Of a stretch of DNA of 64,000 nt, positions 11,739 to 22,254 are shown piece after piece (position 1 is the stretch's first letter; every line of letters starts with the position of its first letter). The notes under the pieces were generated by a model that worked only from the letters and a program-made list of their open reading frames with translations, searched no databases and had not been told where the DNA came from. Source of the DNA: [Phialemoniopsis] sp. UDSM-2020 (lineage: Eukaryota > Ascomycota > Sordariomycetes > Thyridiales > Thyridiaceae); contig JAEILZ010000002.1 of NCBI GenBank assembly GCA_018873225.1, positions 2,232,001 through 2,296,000 on the forward strand, read 5' to 3'. A program made the translations under genes and the position numbers.

Positions 11739-12584
11739 CTCGTGCGTGATTCTGCTCCGAGCAATCCGGCCGATGCGTGTAATGGTCAGGCTTGCCGTGC
11801 CAAAAGAGCCAGCAGTGTATTGTTTTGGATGGCTCTGTAATGATGTAGCTTGTCGAGTTTCTTGTGTGCGACTCTTGGTCTCTGCAGTGCGCCGTCGTCT
11901 GATAAGGTTTGTACTCCAACTGGAAGCGCTCCAAAGCCCACGATGCCCCGATAATTGTCATATATGGCCCACGCACTAGGTTCTCCAACGCATCTCGATA
12001 TGCACTTCCTCGAGTCCAAAATCTGGTAGCCTTATTGACCATCCATGCCCCCCATGACATAACCCTCGATGGGTCTGCAGGGGTATGCTAATGCACCACA
12101 CCCACCTTGAGCTCCACCCCAACAGGGGGTCAAAGTCTTGGGTACCTCCCGCCATCTCTTAACTGTGGCTTGATATATCAACACACTCGTGGTGAATACG
12201 ACGTCATACTCCCCGTACCCTTCCACCACACTTCTGTGTAAGGAGAAGATGACTTATCCAATATCGTGTTGCGATGGTGTGCGTCAGACCAATTACTGGG
12301 TCCCTGTGGCTTCATGCGATCCTGCCACATGTGTCCGGCGGTGACGTCGAGGCCTGCCATCCTAGTGGAGGGCTGCAAAATCATGTTTCTTGTCCCAATT
12401 GCGTAAGGGTTAAGATCTGTGACGACGTCCACAAAACAAGACAACCCCTTCTGGGAGAAAGAACTTAAACTCTTAAGATCATTTAGCATCCCCATTAGGC
12501 ACAACAATACCCTAAGAAAAATCCTTAATCGAGTAATCATTCCTCATACCCACCAAGCATCAGGCAGCACAACAGACATCCAAC
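11739..12584. other. Divergent intergenic region
   Basis: Lies between the start of the minus-strand conserved gene (11738) and the start of the plus-strand Q-rich gene (12585), so it holds both promoters. The open frames seen within it (for example on the minus strand around 12178-12540) have no family features and are not called. Confidence 0.45.
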
Positions 12585-13675
12585 ATGGCACCTGTAAGTG
12601 TCCAACACCTGCTCGCTCCTGACCAATGTACTGACATGGCTCTATCAGCAAAATAAAGCCAAGCAGCCCAAGGAGGCCCCCCAGAAGAAGAAGGAGCCGG
12701 TTCAGGAAGAAGAGCCTCAACAGCAGCAAGTAGAGGAGCCTGAAGCCGAGCCAGAGGTCGAGCAGGAGCAGCAGCCAGACGCTGAGGCTGAAGAGGTCCC
12801 GGCTCAAGAGGAACCCGAGGCTGAAGGCGAGGAGCAGGCCGAGGCTCATGAGCCTGAAGCTGAACAAGTCGAAGAGGAGGAACCTGAGGCTGAGGCTGAT
12901 GATGCTCAAGAGTACGAGCAGGAGCCTGAGGCCGAGGGCGAGGAAGTTGAACAGTACGAAGACGACGATGGCCAAGAGCAGCAGGCCGAAGCTGAGGAGG
13001 TCGAAGACGAGGAGCAGCCCGTCGAGGCCGACGACCAGGAGGAGCAATATGATGATGAAGGAGAGGAGCAGCAAGAGGAATATGTCGATGATGACGGCCA
13101 GGGAGAGGAGGGTGTTGAGGAAGAAGGAGAAGAGGAACAGGTCGAGGCTGAGCCCGAAGAAGAACAAGAGGAGGAGTACGAACCTGAGCCGGAGATGCAG
13201 CGCGAAGAGCAACCTCAGCAAGACGAGCAGTCGACGCCGGCTTCGTCTCAGCCGCCTACCCCCAAGGATGAGGAGCAGCCGTATTACATGAAAGACCAGG
13301 AGCAGGAAAAGAAGAACCGTCAGCTCCAGAAGCGCCAGCCCAAACGCCAGCGGAACATGCAGATGCAGCAACAAAACCAGCAGTATCAGCAACAACAAAT
13401 GCAGCAATACCAGCAGCAGCAGCAACAGCAACAGATGCAGCCCCAGCAGGGTGGCGGCGGTAAGAATCCGCTCAGGCTTCGGCTAGATCTCAACCTCGAG
13501 ATCGAGATCGAACTCAAGGCGCGGATCCACGGTGATCTGACCCTTGCTTTGCTGTAAGTCAACCTCATTCCCATCATGCCCTTTCCTCCTGTCCTCCCCT
13601 CTCCCCAAACATTCCGTGCCACTGGCGCGGAAGAGCCCATCTTCAGTGGCTGACTCTTTGCCAAGGGAAACTTGA
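12585..13675 (+). CDS. Acidic Q-rich protein with alternating beta-type C-terminus (paralogue 2)
   Basis: Three exons: 12585-12593 (Met-Ala-Pro only), 12649-13553 and 13666-13675. Intron 1 (12594-12648) has GTAAGT, a CTGAC branch site and ATCAG. Intron 2 (13554-13665) has GTAAGT, CTGAC at 13650 and CAAG. Product about 307 residues. It consists of Glu/Gln/Pro-rich repeats (EEPEAE, EEQ, DDDGQ), then poly-Gln from CAG/CAA codons near 13375-13445, then GGGGKNP and the segment LRLRLDLNLEIEIELKARIH. The C-terminus is nearly identical to that of the 9604-10151 gene; the rest differs apart from general composition. Unspliced, the frame stops directly at the TAA inside the donor; spliced, it ends LALLET. 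Function unknown. Confidence 0.8.
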
Positions 13676-15332
13676 ACTGACTTGACTGCTTCCGAAGTGA
13701 GGGTTTGTGATTGTGCGATATCAACGCTTGTTCAATATGCGATGGATGACGTTACAGATTTTGAGAAGAGGAGACGAGCAACACCAGCGTGTGTTTTCCC
13801 ATACTGCTCAATAACGCGAGCGTGCCGGATATATTTCCTTTGTTCCGTTTCATGTCTTTCCTTCTTCGGGTTGTTGGCAGCGCGGGACAACCTGCGCAGG
13901 CGCGCAAAAACGATGTATGACTATTAATCCACGATCAAGATAGACTGCGTGTATAATCAGACTGTATCATTATCTGAAGATGTTCAGGTGTTATTCCGTC
14001 CTTCAAGCCCAGTGTTGCGAGAATATCGCATGACGGGAGTGGCCCGAGAGCATTGGATGTGATGCTGTGCAACATGCTCAAGCTCGATGCGAAAAGGCGC
14101 CCATGGTCATCGCTCCTTCGCAATCCATGGTCTCATCAGGGCATGGTAGCCGAACCAGCAGTTGGTTTATGTGTTCTCGATGGCACTATTCGGGTGAATG
14201 GAGGGAGAAAAACTCCCCTGAATCGTGCTCATATTCTGGCAGGAGCTCAACTAGAGTACACCTTGAACATGCTGCTGTAGGAATCCATTGTCGGTGTCTT
14301 TCGTGATGGACACATTGAGGAAGGTCATCCCGAGAGCCTCACAATTTTGGCGTAGCACATTTGGCTGGTCTTCCGAATCGATGACATGGATGATAGCACA
14401 AAACGGGCATTATCGTGGTTGTCATTGGCTGTCCAGTCGGTCTTAACCCCGCAGTTTCAGTGGAAGGGCGCAGTGTAAACCAGGGGACCTGCAGCCGATC
14501 CTCGGCGGGACTCAGGACCCCTTTGGGGCTGCTTCAGGGCTGACAATGGAGCACAGACACTGGCTGGACGGGACTCACACGCTCAAGTCCACACCAAACC
14601 CCAGATTTCAGGGCAGAAACACACGCACCAGCACGTGGACGCACGCTTAAATCCGAAGGGAGCAGGACATCGGAGCATTGAGGCTCTGTCGGTGGTCTGG
14701 ATCCATTGAACCCGCCACCCGTGCTCTATCGCTCTCTTGTGATCCCCATAAAGTCAAATAGGTCATTATCGACGACTAGGGCCAGGCCTTGGCCACCTTT
14801 TGACACTGAAAAGCGCGTTCCAGCCAGAGATCTAAGAGGCGGTCGGGCGAAGGCGAGACGCTCAATTGGCCAGCTGGAAGAGCCGGACTGGGCCGATATC
14901 GCCACAAATCTGCTGTAGGAAGATGAATTTTGTGGGGTTTGAGCATCGGCATGCGCTGTGATTTGCTGCAAGTGCCTGGAGCGCCCACTAAACGAGCCAG
15001 AGTGTGAACCGTGCGAGGCGGATGCCACCCTCTGGGTAAACCCCACAATGCCCAAAAAAATTGCGAGAAGACTCATCCGACACCAAGAGCTTTTGCAGGC
15101 CACCGTACCTCGCCCGATTCGGCCAGCATTTTCTCTTGTTGCTGGAAACCCATCCTCGACTCCTCCACTCTTACAACCAACAACCAACATCGCCAGTCCC
15201 TCCTCCAGACACGAACTCGAGGACATCTCCTGTCTGTACGGCGGCTCAAGAGCCCTGCAAGGCGGTTTAATACTGCCATTGTCAACCCGAGTTTCCCTTC
15301 CGCTTTGTTGTTTCGCTCCCCGCTCTTTCAGA
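13676..15332. other. Intergenic region upstream of acetolactate synthase
   Basis: 3' flank of the Q-rich gene and promoter/leader of the ILV2-type gene. Open frames on both strands around 14706-15568 overlap the first ilv2 exon and have no motif. I see no further gene. Confidence 0.45.
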
Positions 15333-17716
15333 ATGCTTCGCTCCGCCCAGACGAGCAGGGCCGTCAAGACGGCCCTGTCTCAGGCTCAATCGACCTCACC
15401 GCGCGCCCTCAACTCCTACACCACCGTCTCCGCCATCTCAGCCTCAAGGAAAGCCGTCTACGGCTCAAGGAATCAAACCACCTCGGCCAAGCCCAGGACT
15501 GTGTACGTTCTGCCCCCGTCGCCCCAAGTCACTGCACTGCACCAATGCTTGTGACTCATGGGCGGTGAAATCATGAATGCTAACAAAACATGTCTCTTCT
15601 ACAGTGATACGCGCGCCACACCGAGCCCCAGCTTCAACGCGAAGGACCGCGGCCATGTCCAGCCTCTCGTCAACCCCCGTCCCGCCGAGATGGACGAGTC
15701 GTATGTGTCACCGCCCTCCGCGCTGCTGTCCGACCGCCGACTAACCGCATTTCGATATATAGCTTCATTGGAAAGACTGGTGGCGAGATCTTCCACGAGA
15801 TGATGCTGAGGCATAACGTCAAGCACGTCTGTACGTGAATGATACCCCCATCGTACCTTACAATCAGACGAACATTGTTGCTGACGCGTGACTCACAGTT
15901 GGCTACCCCGGCGGTGCCATTCTTCCCGTTTTCGATGCCATCTACAACTCGCCACACTTCGACTTCATCCTGCCCCGTCACGAGCAGGGTGCCGGCCACA
16001 TGGCCGAGGGTTACGCCCGTGCGTCGGGCAAGCCCGGTGTCGTCCTCGTCACTTCCGGTCCCGGTGCCACCAATGTCATCACCCCGATGGCCGATGCCCT
16101 TGCTGACGGTACTCCCATGGTCGTCTTCACCGGTCAGGTCGTCACGAGTGCCATTGGTAGCGATGCCTTCCAGGAGGCTGATGTGATTGGCATCTCCCGA
16201 CCTTGCACCAAGTGGAACGTCCTCGTCAAGAGCGTTGCTGAGCTGCCCCGCCGTATCAACGAGGCCTTCGCCATTGCCACTAGCGGTCGCCCTGGCCCCG
16301 TCCTGGTCGATCTTCCCAAGGACATCACCGCCGGTGTCCTTCGCCGAGCCATCCCCACCGAGTCAGCCATCCCTAACATGCCTAGTGCCGCCTCGCGGGC
16401 CGCTCAAGAACTCGGAAAGAGGCAGATGGAGCACTCGCTGCGCCGCGTCGCCGACCTGATCAACATCGCCAAGAAGCCTGTCATCTACGCCGGCCAGGGT
16501 GTTGTCCAGTCCGAGGGCGGTGTTGCCCTGCTCAAGGAGTTCGCGGACAAGGCCTCCATCCCTGTCACCACCACCCTGCAGGGTCTTGGTGCCTTTGACG
16601 AGCTGGACGAGAAGTCTCTTCACATGCTGGGCATGCACGGTTCGGCCTACGCAAACATGACGATGCAGGAGGCCGATCTCATCATTGCCCTGGGCGCTCG
16701 CTTCGACGACCGTGTCACTCTGAACATCCCTAAGTTTGCTCCCGCCGCCAAGGCTGCCGCCGCCGCCGGCCGTGGTGGTATCATCCACTTCGAGGTGATG
16801 CCCAAGAACATCAACAAGGTTGTGCAGGCTACCGAGGCTGTTGAGGGTGATGTTGCCACCAACCTAGGAAACGTCCTTCCTATGGTCGACTCAAAGTCTA
16901 TGACCGAGCGCAAGGAGTGGTTTGACCAGATTAACGACTGGAAGGCCAAGTGGCCGCTGAACGCCTACGAGAAGGCCGAGAGGAGCGGCAAGATCAAGCC
17001 TCAGTCCCTGATCGAGGAGCTTAGCAACCTGACCGCCCACCGGAAGACTGAGACCCTCATCACGACTGGTGTCGGTCAGCACCAAATGTGGACCGCCCAG
17101 CACTTCCGCTGGCGTCACCCCCGTACCATGATCACCTCTGGTGGTCTTGGCACCATGGGTTACGGTCTGCCGGCCGCCATCGGCGCCAAGGTCGCTCGGC
17201 CTGACGCCCTTGTCATCGACATTGACGGTGACGCTTCCTTCAACATGACCCTGACTGAGCTCTCGACTGCTGCCCAATTCAACATCGGTGTCAAGGTCAT
17301 TGTGCTCAACAACGAGGAGCAGGGTATGGTCACCCAGTGGCAGAACCTGTTCTACGAAGATCGCTACTGCCACACTCACCAGACCAACCCCGACTTCATG
17401 AAGCTTGCCGATGCCATGCACATCCAGCACCGCCGCGTGGCCAAGCCGGAGGACGTCACCGATGCGCTGAAGTGGTTGATCGACACCGACGGCCCGGCCC
17501 TACTCGAGGTCATCACCGATAAGAAGGTGCCCGTTCTCCCCATGGTGCCTACTGGATCTGGTCTGCACGAGTTCATCACTTGGGATGCTGGTACGTATTG
17601 ATTATTCCGACCTAGAATCCCTGTCGAGATACGATAAGCTAATAATTTCTATAGCCAAGGACAAGGCGCGCAGGGAGCTCATGCGTGAGCGTACCTCTGG
17701 TCTCCACGGTAACTGA
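15333..17716 (+). CDS. ilv2: Acetolactate synthase catalytic subunit, mitochondrial
   Basis: ThDP- and FAD-dependent enzyme that condenses pyruvate to acetolactate (or acetohydroxybutyrate with 2-oxobutyrate), the first shared step of valine/leucine/isoleucine synthesis. Five exons: 15333-15502, 15605-15700, 15763-15830, 15899-17590, 17655-17716; about 695 residues. A Ser/Arg/Ala-rich presequence (MLRSAQTSRAVK) fits mitochondrial import. Then come FIGKTGGEIFHEMM, GYPGGAILPVFD with RHEQGAGHMAEGYARASGKP (the Glu that activates ThDP), VTSGPGATN and the FAD/central domain. The C-terminal ThDP domain has GLGTMGYGLPAAIGAK and the metal-binding DIDGDASFNMT...NNEEQGMV. All junctions restore family sequence (for example DES-FIGKTGG, KHV-FGYPGG, WDA-AKDKARREL). 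Two TGACTCA sites lie in introns 1 and 3. Confidence 0.97.
15552..15558 (+). promoter_or_regulatory. TGACTCA (Gcn4/CPC1-type) motif in ilv2 intron 1
   Basis: Perfect palindromic consensus for the Gcn4/CPC1/CpcA bZIP activator of general amino-acid control, inside the first intron. A second copy at 15889-15895 overlaps the acceptor region of intron 3. Function is inferred only from the motif and from the pathway of the host gene. Confidence 0.35.
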
Positions 17717-18552
17717 GATTGATCAGTCGATCACTTACTAGTCTTTACCAGGGTGCTCTGTGTTACTATTCTTTCAGCGAAACAAAAGTCGATTCATCGT
17801 TTTATTCACCAGTTATCATTGGAGTGATCATTATACGATGCCTTCAGATCCTTATGATCTATTCCTGCTCACCCTGGGAAAGGGTGTCAGAAGGTAGTCG
17901 GATGCCTACGCTTATGCATCCATCGGGGACTTAAGTTGCATCCCATGGGTTATGGGTGTGCTTCGGCCTGCCGCAGTTGTGCCAAGTTTTATAGGATAGA
18001 CTTGGTTTGTGTGGAGGGGATGTCAGTCCCTAGGAGAAGAACGGAGTGGACTTGTTGCTTAGCATCGCGCCATCATGCAACTGGCGAATTCATAGTGTCT
18101 TAAGAAAGAGTTCAAATCAAAAAGCAAAAAGCTTTGCGCGTTGCATACTGCAATCCTTACAGAAGTGATCAGCGGCAGATGGAACTTTCCCCCTACGTAC
18201 ATCATCGTTTGCGGATGTTTATGATCAAGATGCAGGATGATCCTTCATGTAAGGCCTGATACTTTTCGGAGGATGATATTCGAGCCTGCACCTTTCATAA
18301 TCATAATGCAAGCAAAATTCGCTTCCAGGAAAGATTCGCACTTCTTAAATCTGTATTATTGTATGGTCGAGGGAGAACCATGGTAGGTTCAACTGATCCA
18401 TGGTTGCGCAAAACTAATGTGTATCCAATCTTGGCTTCATGGGAACCATTCTCCTATAAAAGCCTGGCTTCTTCTTTCTTTTCTCTTTTCTAGCCTATTC
18501 TTCTTTCGTCACTTCCAAACACACACACCCTTATTACTACCGTTTCAATATC
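17717..18552. other. Intergenic region, promoter of the orphan gene
   Basis: No gene seen. The right end has a CCAAT motif near 18424 and a TATAAAAG box at 18455-18462, about 90 nt before the ATG of the 18553 gene, followed by a pyrimidine-rich tract typical of fungal start regions. Confidence 0.5.
18455..18462 (+). promoter_or_regulatory. TATA box of the 18553 gene
   Basis: TATAAAAG located 91 nt upstream of the ATG, with a CT-rich stretch and CA-rich leader between. It supports transcription of an otherwise unrecognised ORF. Confidence 0.55.
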
Positions 18553-19263
18553 ATGACGAAGACAACTTCAGTACTGGCCAAAGATAGCAACGGCATGGGC
18601 ACCCAAGCCTATATCGATGCGAGCCTCCCACGCCATGAAGCAACCCCCAAAATCGATGAGAATGGCTTAGAGAGTTGTTTTTCGACAAGCGAACTGCCTC
18701 TATGCTTAAAAATCTGTCGCGAGTCACGGCCCCGTCAAGTTTCTGAAGGACCTCACTGGTTCGGTATCTTCGAAGTGAAGTGCGCAGACCTAGCTGGGCT
18801 TAGAAAAGCTGGCCCGGATTTTACGAAAGAGAAGATCCAGAAAGGTCACATGGGCAAACTCGTGTCACCCACCCCAGCCTTTCATGAAGGCTTTGATGGA
18901 TACTGGAGACACTGGGTGTGGCAGAGCTCAGAACAGGAAGAGCTCAGCTGGACCGCCTGCTTCAGGCTCGGTGCGAAATCATTGAAGGCGCTGTCTACCA
19001 TGGGATGGCCTGGAATGTCCAAAGACGACATCGTATCAAAGATGACATGGAACGACAGAGGAAAGATGACATTTTGCCATGACAGCCGGGATATCGGGAT
19101 GAGAAGATACATCAAGGAGATCGAGGAGGAATGGTTCCATATGGTAATGGACGGCTATATGTTGGAAATGGACGAGTATGTGTTCAAGCTCGCTCTCAAA
19201 GGGCTATACCCCATAGACATGACCAGCCCCTTTTTTCAACACCTCTACTACCGCGAGATATAG
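18553..19263 (+). CDS. Unrecognised protein, 236 residues
   Basis: Single-exon ORF with a good promoter context (TATAAAAG at 18455, CCAAT at 18424). I recognise no domain. The sequence is mixed globular in composition, with Trp-rich segments (GYWRHWVWQSS, GPHWFGIF) and an acidic, Met/Tyr-rich end (VMDGYMLEMDEYVFKLALKGLYP). No signal peptide or membrane segment was seen. The last 60 bp overlap the end of the PEP-mutase gene on the other strand. It may be a lineage-restricted gene. Confidence 0.6.
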   Translation: MTKTTSVLAKDSNGMGTQAYIDASLPRHEATPKIDENGLESCFSTSELPLCLKICRESRPRQVSEGPHWFGIFEVKCADLAGLRKAGPDFTKEKIQKGHMGKLVSPTPAFHEGFDGYWRHWVWQSSEQEELSWTACFRLGAKSLKALSTMGWPGMSKDDIVSKMTWNDRGKMTFCHDSRDIGMRRYIKEIEEEWFHMVMDGYMLEMDEYVFKLALKGLYPIDMTSPFFQHLYYREI

Positions 19264-20043
19264 CTGGGGCCCCACGCTCAGCCTGGCCACGCCCAGCTCA
19301 GCCAGATCCTTGGCTGAGAGTTCGGGAGCAGGCTTGCCGGGCTGAGGAAGCTCTAGCCCGACGTTGACCCGACCGTCCAGACCCTCGACCATCTTCGCCA
19401 CCTCGTCCCGCGTGCAGGGCCGCGCACCAGGCCCAAAGATGAAGACGGTCGTGGCACCAGCCTCGAGGTAAGCCTTACCACGCCGAATCGCCTCCTCGAG
19501 CGACCCTCCCTTCAGGAATGTGTCGGACCGCGCGTTGACCACAAAGTCCGGCAGCCCCGCCTCCCGCGCGACCCGCGCGGCCGTCCTGATCCGCTCCACC
19601 GCCGTCTCCTCGTCCGTCACCGTGGCAGCGCCACCCTCGACGCGCAGCGAGTCCTCGAGGTTGATCCCCACGGCTCCGAGGTCGACAACACCGCGGACGG
19701 CCTCCTCGAGCCGGTCGCCGTAGCCGTCCTGCAGGTCGACGGTGAGCGGCTTGCGGAGCTCGCGCGCGACGGCCCCGATGGCGGCCACGGCGCGCAGCTG
19801 CGTCTCGAGGTCGAGGTCGGCGTCGGCGGTGCCGGCGGCCAGGGCGACGCTGTAGCTCGCCGTGGCCAGGGCGGCGCAGCCCGGCAGTGAGCCGACGATG
19901 CGGGCCGAGGTGGCGTCGTGGACGTTGGCTAGCTGGAGGGGCCGGCCGGGGACATGCAGGGCCTTGAAGGATTGGGCTTGGGCGTTAGTGGCTTTCATTT
20001 TGTTGGAGATGTCAAGAGGGAGTTGAAATTGTTCATGAGACAT
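19204..20043 (-). CDS. PEP mutase / isocitrate lyase superfamily enzyme
   Basis: 279 residues, matching the usual length of fungal 'phosphoenolpyruvate phosphomutase' family (PEP_mutase) proteins, TIM-barrel enzymes that make or break C-C or P-C bonds next to a carboxylate. Visible features: a LANVHDATSARIVG start to the barrel, LTVDLQDGYGD (metal-binding Asp region), VGINLEDS and VVNARSDTFL, then TTVFIFGPG. Exact substrate cannot be told. A TATAAAAC box (minus strand, 20074-20081) lies only about 31 nt upstream of the first ATG at 20043, so translation may really start at Met16 (19998). The 3' end overlaps the convergent 18553 gene by 60 bp. Confidence 0.85.
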   Translation of the reverse strand: MSHEQFQLPLDISNKMKATNAQAQSFKALHVPGRPLQLANVHDATSARIVGSLPGCAALATASYSVALAAGTADADLDLETQLRAVAAIGAVARELRKPLTVDLQDGYGDRLEEAVRGVVDLGAVGINLEDSLRVEGGAATVTDEETAVERIRTAARVAREAGLPDFVVNARSDTFLKGGSLEEAIRRGKAYLEAGATTVFIFGPGARPCTRDEVAKMVEGLDGRVNVGLELPQPGKPAPELSAKDLAELGVARLSVGPQLYLAVVEVLKKGAGHVYGV

Positions 20044-20073
20044 GTGCTTGTTGGAGGTAGAGTTGGTGATGGT

Positions 20074-20081
20074 GTTTTATA
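20074..20081 (-). promoter_or_regulatory. TATA box of the PEP-mutase family gene
   Basis: TATAAAAC on the minus strand, 31 nt upstream of the first possible ATG. This spacing would leave almost no leader for that ATG, and favours the in-frame ATG at 19998 as the start. Confidence 0.45.
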
Positions 20082-20720
20082 GATGTCGGGAGTGGCTGCT
20101 GAGTTAAGCCTTCGGCATCCGTTGTCAGCCGCTTACTCGGCCGAGATGTGTCGTCTAATTTATATGAGTTCCCGAGTAGCCTTCCCGTCGGAGAAAGAAT
20201 CAAATCAATTGGTTTGTTCGTTATACGGTTCTGGACTTGCTGAGTAATTTTATTGATTACGATTGTAGTCGTGATGGTCGGAATTGCAAGCGAAGATATC
20301 ACATCAGAAGACTTGTCATCATGTATAGGAGGAATATAGCAGCAGCTCCTGGACTGCCTTGCCATTGCAACTATATCCCTGATTGTTCAGTTGCGATCCA
20401 ATTGAATGTCTGAATCAAGTTCTGTTCTGTGTCGATTTGAGCCCACGCCAATTTGGTGTATGGACTCTGGCGATGTGCATCGTTTGTTGATGAGCTTGGA
20501 CCGGAATTCTGCAAGTTTCCGAGCAAACTCACTTAAGACTCACATTGCTTTCAGTCTGCCCTACACCAAATAATCATTCACTGCAAGCGACCACATCAGG
20601 AAGGAATGCCACCTTGTGCTACCCTCTGCCATATAAAATTACGTCGACTTGACCTCAAGTTCTTTCTTCCTTTCTCCCCCGAACATCTTCAAGGTAAGAC
20701 CTCAATCGCCACCCGCCATC
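20082..20720. other. Divergent intergenic region
   Basis: Between the PEP-mutase gene (minus) and the ubiquitin-like gene (plus). It must contain both promoters. No further gene seen. Confidence 0.45.
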
Positions 20721-22254
20721 ATGACGGGACTACCGACCCCATGGGATCCGAACGTGGTCCTCAACGAGAAGTCGATCAAAATAGATGACTTAAAGATCTC
20801 CTTCCACCGCACTGTTCGCGTCCCCGACAATCATGACACCAACGCACTTCCGCCGTCCATGGGCCGCTTCCCTCTGACCAAATGCGATGACTATCGCCGA
20901 GACCTACCCGCGAGCATGGCTGAAAAGGGAGGCTTCTTCTTTCCGATGTACCGTAAGTTTGTGAGATACCTCCATTTGGTGATATCTGCTAAATACCCGG
21001 AACATAGAACGCGAGGCAATGTGGATCAAGTTCAAGTCTCAGAACACCTACGCCATCAAGATCTTCGCAGGCAATGTCAACGTCATTTCTGGCAAACCGG
21101 TTCTGCGAGATGTCGCAAGCCTGCCAGAGAAGCAGGGACCGGGAGGCCTGTCGCAAGACTTTGTCGTCACCCCCAACCAATTGTGTTTGGATGGAATGGC
21201 TACAGCCCCTGACAAAGTTCGCCAGTTCGTTGCGATGCCGATGGGTTCAGGACACTCTATCGAGGCGCAAATCACGGGAACAGACAGTGTGGGCGGTTTG
21301 CATTTTGAGGTGACGCGCCTCGACGCATTGCCTTACTGGAAGATCTGCGAAATGGACAAGATCAACATCATTGTCCAGACGCTCACCGGAAAGAAAATCC
21401 GTTTCGAACTTCCTCAAGATGCCATGATGATTCAGGTGAAGGAGGCGATTGAAGGCAAGGAAGGTATTCCTACCGATCAGCAGAGACTCGTCTTTGCCAG
21501 AAAAGAACTCGATGGTAGGTCGCCTGACTTTCTGAAAGTGAACTAGGATCATGAAGGCTAACACCAGTGTAAATAGACACCCGAACACTCATGGATTATA
21601 AAGCCGAAGAGGTAACAGGACTTATTATGCTATGGTTGAACAGTCATGACGCTAACTATCATGTCTTCTAAGGACTCCGTGTTGCATTTGGTATTGAGAC
21701 TGCGTGGCGGAGGCCATGGCCCAGTGCAGAACACGCTTGCAGCGGGCGGCCTGATCGAGCAAAATATTGTGAAAATCCCCTTTCGCAATTATCGCAAGAC
21801 CGCCTCAATTGCGATCAATGCACAGATCCTCGATAGCCGTCTGTACAAGCACGTTACAGGCCGTTCTCCTCCAGCCAGCCCCATCACCGCAGAGCTGTAT
21901 GCCGAGTACGGACTCCCCTTCTTCGAGCTCTATGATGAGCAGGAGACTGCTCCGAGCGATGGTTTTGCTGCTGTCAAATCCGTTGCTACTATCGAAGGTG
22001 TCCCAGACAAGTCTCTACCCGACGACATGCTCAAGGTCGACGCGCTGACCGGAGTTGTCTTGCCTGGTTGGCACTGCAAAGGCTGTGGCCAGCACAACTT
22101 CTCTGCTCAATCTAGCTGCGGCGCTTGCAAGATGGCACGGGGTGGCACGAAGCAAGTCGCTGAAGATGGCATTGGACTGCTCGATCTTGTCGAAACAATG
22201 TCGCAGTTGAGACTTCCTTGGGAGACAGACAAGAACAACAGTGAGAGAATCTAG
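20721..22254 (+). CDS. Ubiquitin-like domain protein with RanBP2-type zinc finger
   Basis: Four exons: 20721-20952, 21008-21514, 21577-21611, 21673-22254; 451 residues. All introns are 55-62 nt with GTAAGT, GTAGGT or GTAACA donors, and GCTAAC branch sites in the last two. An N-terminal domain of a fungal-specific family (REAMWIKFKSQ, FVAMPMGSGHSIEAQITG, GGLHFEVT) precedes a near-complete ubiquitin fold (about 194-271: IIVQTLTGKKIRFELP ... LHLVLRLRGGG). A second fungal-specific domain follows (HVTGRSPPASPITAE, PFFELYDE). It ends with a textbook RanBP2 finger: W391, C393, C396, N400, C407, C410 (WxCx2Cx3Nx6Cx2C). The internal RLRGG is intact. The role is unknown; ubiquitin-pathway involvement is inference. 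Confidence 0.88.

Noticed and set aside
12544..13431. 295-codon minus-strand Leu-rich ORF opposite the acidic Q-rich gene
   Set aside because: Mirror of CAG/GAG codons read as CTG/CTC, giving a poly-Leu product. The plus-strand model has introns and a paralogue.
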